DNA of 64,000 bases. Source: Tiliqua scincoides (taxonomy: Eukaryota; Chordata; Lepidosauria; Squamata; Scincidae). This document shows, one piece after another, positions 22,681 to 33,659 of this stretch. Position 1 is the first letter of the stretch. The number at the start of each line of letters is the position of its first letter. The stretch is taken from NCBI RefSeq assembly GCF_035046505.1, contig NC_089823.1, positions 1,108,767 to 1,172,766 of the forward strand, given 5' to 3'. The notes under the pieces were generated by a model that saw nothing but the letters and a program-made list of their open reading frames with translations, did not search any database and was not told where the DNA came from. The position numbers and the translations under genes were made by a program.

Positions 22681-22861
22681 GAATATCACTTCAAGACACT
22701 CCACTGAGACTTTCTCCAGGGTCTATACTTTATGACTGAGGAACATTTTCATGCATTTCACCTTTGATGCCCAAATTTACATGTTCAAGGGGGTAGTATT
22801 TTTGGTTTTAAAAACCAAAATCCGGACTGTTTGTGTTTTTTCAGTCCAAGTTTGTATGCAA

Positions 22862-23007
22862 AGTGCTATTAAGGGAGGGCAACAGGATGCAGGTCTCTTG
22901 TTATCTGGTGTGCTCCCTCGGGCATTTGGTGGGCCGCTGTGAGATACAGGAAGCTGGACTAGATGGGCCTATGGCCTGTCCAGTGGGGCTGTTCTTATGT
23001 TCTTATT
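22862..23007 (+). mobile_element. CR1 LINE 3' tail
   Basis: Short piece of the same CR1 3' UTR (gtgtgctccctcgggcattt, then gctgtgagatacaggaagct), ending in ttcttatgttctta. Confidence 0.9.
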
Positions 23008-23189
23008 GACAGGAAATCATGCAAATTCCATTCCCACCCCAGTTCAACCCATTTCTGGCCAGCCCACAGGTGTACATCCCTGTTGCATATACGTTGGGCA
23101 GCAATGGCTTAAAGCTCTCAGGAGTAGCCACTGAGCTGCTCCACAAGAATGAACTCAGGAAGCTCCCAACTGCCTGAGAGACCAGCTGT

Positions 23190-23308
23190 ACCCAGCTTTC
23201 CAGCACCGATGAAACTGCAACGCAGCCCCCGGATAAGGGAACTTGCATTCCCTTCCCTTGAGGAGGCTTCCATGACTGCCTCCCCTCCACAGGATGCAGC
23301 ACATGCTT
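23190..23308 (+). mobile_element. Fragment of a ~170-bp palindromic element
   Basis: It matches the central part of the better copy at 37218-37384: ctttccagc, then ataagggaac, ttgaggaggc and acaggatgcag in the same order. The right terminal repeat is replaced by a SINE 3' end at 23311. Confidence 0.5.
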
Positions 23309-23310
23309 GC

Positions 23311-23433
23311 AGTCACTCTCTCTCTGCCTCACCGACCTCGCAGGATTGTTGTGAGGACAAAAGGAGGGGAGGAACCACGGACACCGCCCTGAACTCCTTG
23401 GAGGAAAGGAGGTATAAATATTTGAAAAATAAA
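23311..23433 (+). mobile_element. tRNA-derived SINE, 3' part
   Basis: The run cctcgcaggattgttgtgag, then aactccttggaggaaagg and ggtataaatatttgaa, followed by an A-rich end, is the usual 3' body of a squamate tRNA-derived SINE. A related longer copy lies at 39680-39880 in reverse. Confidence 0.7.
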
Positions 23434-23439
23434 CCAAGG

Positions 23440-24505
23440 AAAACTAAATTAGTTGTGACCCAGGACCCTGCACGCTGTGGCTCCCCCCGTGTGTGCATGT
23501 GCTGCCTCTTTCCCAGAAGCACCACCGGTCACAGCCTCCTTCAGAGGAAACCAGAAGCCCGACACTGTGGCGCCCCAGACATTCCCACCACCCAGAGAAG
23601 TGGGGCACGAGCACATGGCGGCCCCCTGGAACGGAAGGGAGCTGAGAAGGTCCCCCGCAGGTGTCTCTGTGCCACAACGTGTGTCCCTCTTGAACCGGCC
23701 GTGTATTGATGGCCTTGGGCCCATCTGAGTCGTGCACCTTTGCCAAGGGGAGCCTGGGCGTTGATGGGGAGCCTGCAGAGCTGGTGGAGGAGGAGTGAGG
23801 AGCAGGCAGTGCAGCACAGGGAAAAGGTGGACAACGGACACTAGCAGAGCAGCTGGGGGGGGCTGCAGTCTCCAGTGGAGAGGCATTTGGGGAAGGGCAC
23901 ACCAGCCTTCCCACACCAGCTCTTTTCTCGTGCAAACGTGCACCTCTTGAGCGCGTGCACTTCCAGCAGGCTAAGCGCACTCACCCATGGTGGTGGTCCA
24001 GAGCCCAGCCCAGCAGAATCTGATCAGGGGGTATGCTGTTCTGTGGGGTTCTCTTGGCTGCAGGCTGAAGAAGCCCCCATCCCCTGTAGTCCCCTCTGAG
24101 AAAGGAGTCCAAGCAGGCCGCCTCTCCAGCCTGGCTCCAAGAGGGTGTCTATATCCCTGGCACAGCCGTGCCACCTCCCCAGCTTTGGTCAGCAGAGAAT
24201 CTCTCCCTGGGGGAGTGTGGGGCCTTCCGGTGTGGCCAGAGATTTCTCTCCAGTTGCTGCCTGGTCAGCGGTGCCCCCACAGGAGTCCCTGGGCAACCCG
24301 GTTGCAAGAAAACAACTCTAGAGGAGATCCAGGGCTGACGCAGTGGAGTAGCTAATGATTATGTAGCCTGAGGCCAAGCTCACAGTGATGCCCCCAAAGT
24401 GATGTCATGCCTGGGCTTTTAAAGAAGTGGAAATGGGGGGGAAATCCACACCCCCAGGAGCTCTCCGCCCACTTGCTCTGCTGCCTCCCCCCAGCCAGTG
24501 GCAGA
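23440..24505. other. Stretch without recognisable gene
   Basis: GC-rich intergenic DNA with overlapping short frames on both strands. No domain, RNA gene or repeat end was recognised. Confidence 0.4.
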
Positions 24506-24509
24506 GCAA

Positions 24510-24690
24510 AGGCGTCCATCTGCTACCTGGGATCAAAGAAGATTTAGTCGCTCCCTTCTACAATGAAATCAAAATTAAATAAATAAATAAAAAGTGTGTC
24601 CCTCATTGGTTAGAGACACTGCTGGGATGAAGAGGGACAGTTATTCTCTCCCTGCTACCTACAAGAGGAGCACCACTTGCAGAAGGGCCT
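24510..24690 (+). repeat. Dispersed repeat, family unknown, copy 2
   Basis: Second copy of the unit at 13890-14105, sharing tacctgg, tcaaagaagattta, aataaataaaaagtgtg, gagacactg and gagcaccacttg in order. It has no coding content. Confidence 0.5.
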
Positions 24691-24819
24691 CAGCAGGTAA
24701 CTATCTTATGATACATGGAAATGGGAGCAGACTCTTGTTAACACCTTATTGTTCCCTGCTGTGTCATGATAACACCTAATTGGCTTTCAGGGCAATCAGT
24801 CTCATTGGCCAGTTATGAC

Positions 24820-25329
24820 TGTTAAGGTTAAGGAGGATATAGTGGTGGTGGTGGAACCTTGGTTTCTTCCCAGTGTGAGCAGGGTGCACAAAACAGCATA
24901 CACAGCAGAATACTTTAAATGCAGCAGTTGTATTTCAGAGCAAGGGATATCACAAGTAGAGTAGTCAGTAAACAGTCCAAGTCAGCACGATGAGCAGTCG
25001 GTCCAGTGATAACAAATCCAAATCAGCTTCCCACAATACACAGTCAAAGTTCAGTCCACGGTCAGTAACAACATATACATACATAAATCCAGCCTCCAAA
25101 GTCTCTGGCAGCAGTTCAACAGTTATCTCCTACTACACTCCTACTACTGCACTGGAGGTTCAGCATACTAACCCTTAAGTAGTTTGGACAGCCAATCGGT
25201 GTAGGCTTGGTTACACCCAGGGTGTGGTAGTCACAGAGCTGGATGATTCAGCTGACTCAGCAGCCTGCACCTGTCCCTGAACCAATTCGTTAGCTGTGTT
25301 TCTGGCTCTCACAGAACACAGACTTAACA
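24820..25329 (-). mobile_element. Solo LTR (fossil) with 5-bp target duplication
   Basis: The unit has TGTTAA...TTAACA ends and is flanked by the direct repeat atgac (24815-24819 and 25330-25334). The 510-bp length, TG...CA ends and 5-bp duplication fit an LTR of a Gypsy-type element or an ERV class with 5-bp duplications. The orientation is a guess from promoter-like and A-rich segments on the minus strand. There is no internal region. Confidence 0.7.
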
Positions 25330-25334
25330 ATGAC

Positions 25335-26440
25335 TGATCAGGAAATCCCGTTTTTGTCACTTAACGCCGTTGTTTTTATTTTCTGGCTATTTGGCTAGAA
25401 GGTTTGATATAATATAGATATTTTGACACGGTTTGTTTCATTGCAATTTTGCATTAAATTCTGAATCAAATGGTATGTAACACGATGTTCATTATTTGAA
25501 AATAGCCAGGTTTTCACCATTTTGACCACTAGCATCAACCCCAGGGAGGCAGAAGGATCCAGGGCAATGAGACTGCAAGGACTGGTGAGAGGAGGTTGGC
25601 AACCTGCACACGTACGTCTGTCTGTCTGGTCCCACCCCACCTCACTCCTGGAAATCCCAAAGGAAGACAGCTGGGCCCCAGACTGCGCCCTGCAGTTCTC
25701 CCCCTGCTCACTCCTGGGTCTAGGGTCCAAAGACAGCCAGGTGGCTACGGAAAGCAACCCTGGAGATTTCAGAAGGGCCTTCTGCAGCTGACTGAGATGA
25801 CATCAGAACAGGAAAAAATGCCCAGAAGTGGCTTCAGCCCTGTGAGGCACCTGGCCCTTGGAGCCGTCTCTCCAGGGATCAGATGAAAGAGGGGAAGGGG
25901 CCCAAAAGGAACTTTGTACCCCCTGATAAAATCCCTCTCAGAGACAATCACAGCACACCCACCCTGACATACAAGCCCCTCTCAAGGGAGTTGGGGTGCT
26001 GTGGTATCCTTGAGTCATATTGGTGGGTGCTGTCCTTGGGGCATCTCCCCACAACTAGAGGGGCTGCCTGTTGCTCATTCCTCATAGCTGGTGGGGGGTC
26101 CCCTCCGCACTGGCCTCTCAGTGGTCCTGAACCTGCCCCAGTCCCTGCTCAGCTCACTCTGGAGGTGCTTCTCTGGCTGCCTGCTGGGTATGGTGAGTAT
26201 CTCTGTGGATGTCACATGGATGATACACTGATGCCCAGACACAGCTCCACAGGTGGTGGGCTGCATCAGGATGTCCACAGTGGGGTGTTACTGGGAAGGC
26301 CAGTGCCAAGGCTGTTGGAGGGGCTGCACTGGTGTTGCCTGGGTGGGCTCTGGCCATTATTGGTATCACACTGGTGTCCATTAGCGCAGTGTTGAAACAC
26401 AACTGGGCCATCAGGCCAGACAGGAGGAAGAATTTCGAAT
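25335..26440. other. Stretch without recognisable gene
   Basis: No gene is seen. The block 25893-25940 (ggggcccaaaaggaactttg and following bases) has a near copy at 43428-43475, and 25945-25983 has a near copy at 15418-15465. These look like pieces of uncharacterised dispersed repeats. Confidence 0.4.
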
Positions 26441-26444
26441 TATG

Positions 26445-26604
26445 AGAGATGCCCCGCACTGGGGTAGCCTGCCTTATGTGGCAGGGGGCTCACCCCTACT
26501 GGAGGTTCTCAAGCAGAGGCTGGTTGGCCCCCTGCCAGGGATATTAGGGGTTGGACTAGATAACCTCTAAAATGTTCCCAATTCTAATGTTGTATTTCTG
26601 TGAT
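26445..26604 (+). mobile_element. CR1 LINE 3' tail (ATTCTATG-type subfamily)
   Basis: The segment ctggaggttctcaagcagaggctgg (split here: ggttctcaagcagaggctgg), then gttggactagataacct and a degenerate ttctaatgttgtatttctgtga end, matches a common amniote CR1 3' UTR. Confidence 0.8.
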
Positions 26605-26607
26605 ATT

Positions 26608-27060
26608 ACATAAGAATGTAAGAAGAGCCTGGCTGAATCAGGCCAAAAGCCCATCTAGTCCAGCCCCCTGTATCTCACAGTGGCCCACCAGATGCCCCAG
26701 GAAGCACACAAGACACCTGCATCCGGGTGCCCTCCTTCCTATCTAGCATTCTGAGGTAGCCTGCTTCTAAAATCAGGACGTTGCACAGACTCATCACAGC
26801 TTGTCACCTGTGATGGACGTTTTCTCCAGAAATTTGTCCAATCCTCTTTGAAAGGCATCCAGGTCAGATGCCAACACCACAGCCTGTGGCAAGGAGTTCC
26901 ACAGACTAATTACACACTGGTCTCCCAACACTCAGTATTAGTGGATGTCCCCTAGTTCTGGTGTCATGTGAGAGGTAAAGAACATCCCCCTACCCACCCC
27001 CTGCATGATTTTGTATGTCTCAATTATGCGCCCCCCCCCCAGGCGCCTTTTTTCTAGACT
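26608..27060 (-). mobile_element. CR1 LINE 3' end
   Basis: Starts with ataagaatgtaagaagagcc and continues as the reverse complement of the CR1 3' UTR and ORF2 end, up to the reverse of the LEKRR region near 27050. It is more diverged than the copies at 22019 and 48168. Confidence 0.85.
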
Positions 27061-27069
27061 GGAATTCCA

Positions 27070-29280
27070 TACCTGGCATTCTGAAAATCTCCTAAGATGC
27101 TCCTAAGATCCTCCACTGTATTCATGTCCAGTCTAGGAAACTTCCACTGATCGAGCCCACTTGGGACAATTGCAGCAAGTCAAACCCACAAGGACACAGC
27201 CTGGGCAAGGTCTCCAGGGAGGACCCTCTCATGTGTTACTTAAACACATGTCTTGCAACAGAAGGAGCCTCACACTGCAGAGTCTCCTGGCTCCTTCCAG
27301 TGCTCCAGAGTCTTTGTGAGTCAAGCTAAAGTTTGAGGGGACCTGAGGGGGGACAAGAGGGGAAATTATGAGGGGAACTGAGCAGGCCTGGGGGCAGAAG
27401 GTGGGCTTTTCCAGAGATGAGACTGGACAGGTAAGATTCAGGACGACTTTGGGTGGAGGGGCTTCGCGCCCCCTGTCTGGTTTCCTGCTTCTGGTGGCAC
27501 CATGGCAAGAGATCTGCTTAGCGCTTCCAGCAACGCTTGGAAGTTCTTCCTGCTCTATCTTGAAGACATTGATGAGGCAAAGTGCATTTGAGCTGTGCAA
27601 AGATGTGCTCTTAAGCCAATGAGCACCAGACCAGGCCCTCCATACCAGAATCACAGGGGGAGGGGGGCTGGTCTGGGTCCTCATCCTGATGGGCCACCTG
27701 TGCTGTTGGCAAAGGCAGGAAAGCCCTCGGCACCGTTTTGCGCTTTGTTGTTTTCACAGATACTGTATGTGGGGGGGGGGGGCTGAATCCAGACCAGCTA
27801 GTTAAGATTTAAAAGGTGAATGTGTTTGCAAAGCACATCTGGTATCTTCCATGTTGATGTCAATCCATTCATCGCTCCCTTTTGCCCGCTGATATTCAGT
27901 CACCCTCCAGACTGGTCACGTTTCTTGAACATTTACAGAAATGTCGCTGGGGACCTGTTTGAATGCCGTTCTGAAGTCCATATAGATTATATATATTCTC
28001 AATTCATGATCCTCCCCAATCTTATTGTGTATTTATTGTTCTGATGCTGCAATTAGTTATGACAAATTTCTCCCTTGTGCACTGAGTTATTTTATTGCTG
28101 CCAGACCACCATGTTCATAGGAGACCAACGGCCCATCCAGTCCACCATTCATGACCACAGAATTCATGTTCCACTGTTGTAAATAGTGTGGCACCACTGC
28201 AAACAGCATTCTGCTGCAAAGCACCAAGGAGCCTCCAGTGGAAACAGCCAGTGGCTTCCCACATACAACCAGGCTGCACCAGGGCAGCTCAGATGGCAGC
28301 AGGGGCAGGCTGTGGGTGATTGGGAGGAGTGGGCCAAACTGGGGGGCAGTTCAAGTGCAGGAGAGGAAGCATCTGGATCCTATCCCCAGTGCTCCAGTAG
28401 GCCCTGCCTCCTTCCTTTCTCCAGACTTAAGTTCCCCAACTGGTGAGTTGCGACCCACCAGCCTGGGAAGCACTGGCCAATGCCCTGCTTAAGGGCGGGG
28501 AGGGGGGAAAGGCAGCAGCACGATCCCCAGGATCCTGCTGCTCCTGGGGACGGGAGGTGGGTTTTCTACTTACTGCAGTTCTGGGGGTTGCAGGGCTCCT
28601 CGTGCCTGCAAAACCGTAAAAAAAAAAAAGGTACTAATGATTTTTGTGACAAAAACCACATGTACATGCATATACCCAGACTTAGGTTAGTTGGCAACCT
28701 TCAGTCTCGAAAAACTATGGTATCGCGCTCTGAAAGGTGGTTCTGGAACAGCGTCTAGTGTGGCTGAAAAGGCCACAGACTTAACTCATCTGCATACAGC
28801 ACTGATTGCAAAAGTACTTGAAATGTACAGTTTGAAATGGGGCCTACATTCCCATCTGGCCCAGGTCTCTATCCAGCTCTGCACGGCCCCGACTCCAGGT
28901 AACACGGCAGCAGCACCTAAAGAGGTGGTGCAGATCCAAGCAGCCTGGCTCTGAGCTGGGTCACCTGGGGGGGTGGGGTTAGGATCCAGCCACAGTGCCA
29001 GATCCTGGCCCCACACCCCACTCGGCACTGGGCCACGCAAGGGCCCACCTGCCGCCCGCCCTCCCCCTGTCCCCAAGACCCCCACACCAGCCGACTTGGC
29101 CAGTGCAAACTCACCCATCACTAGCGGAGATCTGGCACAGGGAGGCCAGCACACGTATTTGCACCAGCCTCCCTGACTCACAAGGATGCACAAACTTTTC
29201 TTACAGCATGTTTGTGACAGTCCTGGGCTGGCGCAAGTGACTTGCCACAGCCCAAAGAGTGCCTAGGATTGCACTCCAAG
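27070..29280. other. Intergenic stretch with old repeat pieces
   Basis: No gene is seen. The 28686-28780 segment is a retroposon tail listed separately. The block 28950-29260 resembles the one at 38140-38260 (shared cagcatgtttgtgacagt-like core), again an old dispersed repeat. A poly-A run lies at 28618. Confidence 0.4.
28686..28780 (-). mobile_element. Squamate BovB/Sauria-type retroposon 3' tail
   Basis: The segment gttggcaaccttcagtctcg, then aactatggtatcgcgctctg and ggtggttctggaacagcgtc, is the reverse complement of a tail that ends many squamate retroposons. The same tail is at 9142 and 41643. Only the tail is present. Confidence 0.6.
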
Positions 29281-29281
29281 A

Positions 29282-29372
29282 GCCCAATCCTATGCATGTC
29301 TACTCAGAAGTAAGTCCCATTATCGTAAACGAGGCTTACTCCCAGGTAAGTGTGGATAGGATTGCAGCCTGA
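29282..29372. repeat. Small inverted-repeat element
   Basis: The unit starts with gcccaatcctatgcatgtct and ends with gtgtggataggattgcagcc, so the ends are imperfect inverted repeats around two facing acttactctgg-like cores. A related segment lies inside the hAT element at 60263-60634. No target duplication is obvious. Confidence 0.5.
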
Positions 29373-29408
29373 GTCCCATCCCCCCTCCATTGTCAAGAGA
29401 AAACAAAG

Positions 29409-29428
29409 TAATTCTTCTTTCTCCTCAG
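29409..29428 (+). promoter_or_regulatory. 3' splice site before the receptor at 29478
   Basis: A strong pyrimidine tract and acceptor, taattcttctttctcctcag, lies 49 bases before the receptor ATG. This is the layout expected when a non-coding 5' exon is spliced to the single OR coding exon. Confidence 0.6.
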
Positions 29429-29477
29429 ACTGAACTCCTGTCTGCTTTGGGCACCACTCCCAACCAGCCACCAGGAG

Positions 29478-30473
29478 ATGGGAGCGGGGAGCCAGAATGG
29501 AATCGCTAACATCTCCTACACAGAGTTCCTCCTGCGTCCCTTCCCTGGTGTGCAGGAGTCCAGGCACTTCCTGGCCATACCCTTCTTCGGCCTGTTTCTC
29601 TTCATCATCACGGCAAACTCTGCCTTGATCTACACTGTGAGGTCGCAGGAGAGCCTCCACTCCCCCATGCACCTGCTCACTGCATTCCTCTTTGCAGTCG
29701 ACATCTGTGGGACCGTGACTGTTGTCCCTAAAATGCTGCTGAGCCTCATGTTCCGGATCAGTCGCATCTCCCTCACCTCCTGCCTTGTCCAGATGTTCTT
29801 CATTTACTTTTCCACAGCCTTGGACTGCAACACACTGTTCATGATGGCTCTGGACAGGTACGTGGCCATCTGTCACCCGCTGCACTATCCGGACATCATG
29901 ACCAGCAAACTTCTGGCGTTGCTCATTTTTGCCTCTGTGATGTGGAGCATCACCATTGTCGGTCCAGTGGTGATCCTGGCTTCTCGGGTGCAATTCTGCC
30001 GTTCCAGTGTCATCAGCCATTTTGCTTGTGAGCACATGGCCCTCATGAGGTTGTCCTGTGGGAACATCTCCATAAACAAAACAGTTGGTTTGGCACTGAG
30101 ATGCATCTTCATGATCTTCAACCTTAGCTTCCTCTTAACTTCATATAGCAAAATTGTCCACACAGCCTTGAAGATCTCACCTGGCAGTGTCCGTCATAAA
30201 GCCTTCCACACCTGTGGGACCCACCTGATGGTCATCTTCCTTGTCTACACCTCCCGCCTCTCCTCCTCTATTGTCTTCCGCCTAGCCAGGAATGCCTCCC
30301 AAGATATTCACAACCTCATCAGCGCCATCTACCTGCTGCTCCCCTGGACGGTCAACCCCATTATCTATGGTGTGAGAATGAAAGAGATCAAGGACAACCT
30401 CCTGAAACTCTGCCAGAGAATATGTCCTCCTCACAGGAATTTTAAAGCAACATCTTCCAGCAATGCATGTTAA
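29478..30473 (+). CDS. Divergent class I olfactory receptor
   Basis: Intact 331-residue seven-helix receptor. Features: N-glycosylation site N11 (NIS), HSPMHLL after helix 1, MALDRYVAICHPL at 123-135, the loop CRSSVISHFACEHMALMRLSC, SY before loop 3, KAFHTC and NPIIYG in helix 7. It differs from the OR52 genes around it: helix 1 has AN in place of the near-invariant GN (46-47), and loop 2 reads HFACEHM rather than HTYCEHM. It is a class I receptor but not clearly family 51 or 52; families 55 or 56 are possible and I cannot decide. A close relative survives only as the pseudogene at 35037-36240. The start is supported by the splice acceptor at 29428. A hAT element sits 60 bases downstream of the stop. 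Confidence 0.9.
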   Translation: MGAGSQNGIANISYTEFLLRPFPGVQESRHFLAIPFFGLFLFIITANSALIYTVRSQESLHSPMHLLTAFLFAVDICGTVTVVPKMLLSLMFRISRISLTSCLVQMFFIYFSTALDCNTLFMMALDRYVAICHPLHYPDIMTSKLLALLIFASVMWSITIVGPVVILASRVQFCRSSVISHFACEHMALMRLSCGNISINKTVGLALRCIFMIFNLSFLLTSYSKIVHTALKISPGSVRHKAFHTCGTHLMVIFLVYTSRLSSSIVFRLARNASQDIHNLISAIYLLLPWTVNPIIYGVRMKEIKDNLLKLCQRICPPHRNFKATSSSNAC

Positions 30474-30531
30474 TTTTGGTTCTATGTGGAAGAAGAAATG
30501 CTCACCTGCTTAGAAGTCATCTGCACTAACC

Positions 30532-30871
30532 CAGGAGTGGCCAACCTGAAGCACGCATGCCACTAGTGACACACTGTGGGGCCCTCTGCCTCAATATCCC
30601 CTGGTGAAACCATGTCTACCTTTTGGGTACCCTAGGTATCTCGAGGCAGAGATTACGTCTACCCTTGGCTTTGAGCAGCCGCTCGAAATGATGGGTAGAC
30701 CTGGTGCCAACCTGGAGATTCCCCAGAGGGTCAGGTCTACCAGCCACTCAGTGGCACATTTTACACCCAGGGCCTGCTGCCCTACCCTTGGTGCACTACT
30801 GGTGGAGTGGCATGTTCAAGATTCTCTACATGAAAAGTGGCACGTGGTGTACTGTGTGTTGGCCACCCCTG
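30532..30871. mobile_element. Non-autonomous hAT element
   Basis: The ends are caggagtggccaac and, reversed, caggggtggccaac. The flanking 8-base sequences cactaacc (30524-30531) and tgctaacc (30872-30879) are an imperfect target duplication. The 340-bp body has no transposase. Confidence 0.8.
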
Positions 30872-30879
30872 TGCTAACC

Positions 30880-32725
30880 CTACATCCAGTTAGTTGTCCC
30901 AATTGCCCAGTGGGCAGGGCAGGGCAGGGATGAAGATAGCTTTCCACAGCAAAACAGCTGCTGTCCACGACCCAGGTTCCATTTGTGACATCGCCTCCAG
31001 GCAGGATCAAAATTAATAAGGAACATCCACATAGCTCTTAACCCAGACAGTCTGAGGAGAGGGGCTATCACCGAAGGGAGCCTTGTGCACTTTCCAAGCC
31101 GCAGGTGCCATCCCAGGCGGTTCCTCCAGCAAAGAGGCTCTTAGGCTACGGGGTTCAAGATGTGCCTCTTTCTGAGTAGCTGCTTCTGTTCTAATTGAGA
31201 CCCCTAAGAGCTGCTGCCAATCAAACGTGGCTGTTCTGGACAACTGCCTTGGGACCAGGTCAGCCCATCCTTGCTCATCCAGTCCTGTCACATTGTCAGG
31301 GTGCCGGTGAAGCTCTGCTGGCAAAAGTCACTTCCCAGGACAGGAGGCTTTCCTCATGGCTTCCTTTACACTCCTCTACACTGGGGCTTCTGACTGGATC
31401 ACTGGCTTGAAGGCCCACCAGGTGACCAGAGCACACTTCCCACTCATCTCTGTTCAACCGCCTCCCATTTCTTGGTTCTTCAGAGCCTGGGCTGGGTATC
31501 ACACTTGCACTCACTGTGTGCCTCACCTGCCTCGGTGCCTATGTCCTTTCTGTGTACACGGCTCTTAAAAAGACCCCCAACAGACGGGAGACCCACATGG
31601 GGTCCGGGCTTTTCACCGTTCCTGCCGCCCTCTATATTAGGGGTCTATTCTCAAGACCCTGATAGGCCGAGTGCCACTCTGGTAGCCAGAAGCATAGCTG
31701 GGGGGGGACACTAGGTTTTGCACAGCACCTCACCATAGCGAGTAAGCAGCCCTTCCTTCTCCCCTTTGAAGCCATTCCAGGCCGCTGAAGCAAAATGGTG
31801 GCGAAATGGATGGCTCCGAAGGGGAGGGGCTGCTTGCAAGCCTCAGTGAGGTGCTGTGCAAAACGGAGTGATTTGCACCCCCTCTAGGTACAGTTCTGCT
31901 GGAAGGCGGCAAGCAGCTGGGCCGGATTTAGAGGAACCCAAGAAAAATCCACAATAGTCAATGGAACTCTATTGTTGTGATAAAAATTGCTTTATTAAAG
32001 AAATAGCCACAGTTTGGTTGCATAAAATTAGTGCGCAGGAATACAATTGTAAATACAAACAGAATAAAACCACAAACACCAAGCTCCTATTCTCTAACCC
32101 GCACCCCAGGCCACTAAGTCTGTGGGCCTGGGTCCCGGACAGGTCCCCCTCCTGCATCCAAAATGCACCAAGAGTGAAGAAGAAGGTCTGACTCTTCTGA
32201 GTTACCTGGTGATCCTTTCCAACCAATGAGAAGGCTGGACCTGCCTTGCCATCTTCTCACTGGCCAATTTATCTCTCAGGCAGTGTTTCTCCACCAGTTG
32301 TACTTGTACCACTGGTGGTATTTGAGGTGGTGCCTGGTGGTATGTGCATGACCCCCAGACCCCCACCGCGTGGCAGCAAAACCAGCAATGCAACATGCCA
32401 AGCAGCAGTAAGAGGCTCAACTCGGTGGGCAGAGCTCCAGAGTGCACTTTATGCATGCTTGAAAATGCCCTCTGCCCACCCTGAGACTTTGCTCAGTGTC
32501 TGTCACGTTGTGTCTGGTCTCCCACTCTGGAAGAAACTGGTGAAGACGCCATCACCAGTCACTTCCATTGGTGGTGGTGGGCCATGAAAGTGCGACAGCA
32601 GGGGACAAATGCTGCTCTAAGGCAATCTGCCCTTCCCCCTCCTGACCAGAAGTTAGTGATTCAGGAGTTTTCCGTTTCCAATCAAGCTGTCCTCTCTTAA
32701 GCAGCACTGTGAGACTTGTCACCAG
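30880..32725. other. Stretch without recognisable gene
   Basis: No gene is seen. A segment at about 32279-32620 begins with cagtgtttctccacc, which resembles a hAT end, but a matching right end was not found. Confidence 0.35.
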
Positions 32726-32727
32726 GT

Positions 32728-33240
32728 TAAGAAAATAAGAACAGCCCCACTGGATCAGGCCAGAGGCCCATCTAGTCCACCTTCCTGTATCTCACAGCGG
32801 CCCCACCAGATGCTTCAGGGAGCACACCAGATAAAAAGAAACCTCATCCTGGTGCCCTCCCTTGCATCTGGCATTCTAACTAAGCTCATTTCTAAAATCA
32901 GGAGGTTGCACATACACATCAAGGCTTGTAACCCATAATGGATTTTTCCTCCAGAAACTTGTCCAATCCCCTTTTAAAGGCGTCCAGGCCAGTCGCCATC
33001 ACCACATCCTGTGGCAAGGAGTTCCACAGACCAACCACATGCTGAGTAAAGAAATATTTTCTTTTGTCTGTCCTAACTCTCCCAACACTCAATTTTAGTG
33101 GATGTCCCCTGGTTCTGGTGTTATGTGAGAGTGTAAAGAGCATCTCTCTATCCACTTTATCCTTCCCATACATAATTTTGTATGTCTCAATCATGCCCCC
33201 CCCCCTCAGGCGTCTCTTTTCTAGGCTAGATTCCCTGGCA
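32728..33240 (-). mobile_element. CR1 LINE 3' end
   Basis: The minus strand reads the CR1 3' UTR then the ORF2 C-terminus (MIETYKIMYGKDKVDREM, LWNSLPQDVVMATGLDAFKR). It runs up to the reverse of the SLEKRRLR region at about 33230. Confidence 0.9.
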
Positions 33241-33285
33241 AGAACTCTCACTGCTGCAAATACTGTTGCCAAAAATCTCCTAAGG

Positions 33286-33651
33286 CAGTGTTTCTCAAAT
33301 GATGGGTTGGGACCCATTAGGTGGGTTGTGAGCCAAGTTCAGGTGGGTCCCCATTCTTTTCAATATTTTATTTTTAACATATTAGACTTCATGCTACCAT
33401 GGTATGTGACTGTACATATTTGGGGGAAAGTTACAGACCTGTACTTTTAACAAGCAACTATGTATATTCTTTTGACAATGATAGCAATGAAACTTGCTCC
33501 TGGTTAAGTGTGGGTAGGATTGCAGCCTAGGATTGTTCAAAATTTTCCTGCTTGATGATGTCACTTTCGGTCATGACATCACTTCTGGTGGGTCCCAACA
33601 GATTCTCATTCTAAAAAGTGGGTCCTGGTGCTAAATGTGTGAGAAGCACTG
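33286..33651. mobile_element. Non-autonomous hAT element
   Basis: The ends are cagtgtttctcaaa and, reversed, cagtgcttctcaca. The flanks tcctaagg (33278-33285) and ccctaagg (33652-33659) form an 8-bp target duplication with one mismatch. The length is 366 bp, with no transposase. It includes a taggattgcagcc segment shared with the small repeat at 29282. Confidence 0.85.
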
Positions 33652-33659
33652 CCCTAAGG

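Noticed and set aside
25883-26395. 170-residue open frame on the plus strand
   Set aside because: No domain recognised, overlapping frames on the other strand, and its beginning lies in dispersed repeat sequence.
32279-32620. A further hAT element
   Set aside because: The left end resembles a hAT terminus (cagtgtttctccacc), but no matching right end or target duplication was found.
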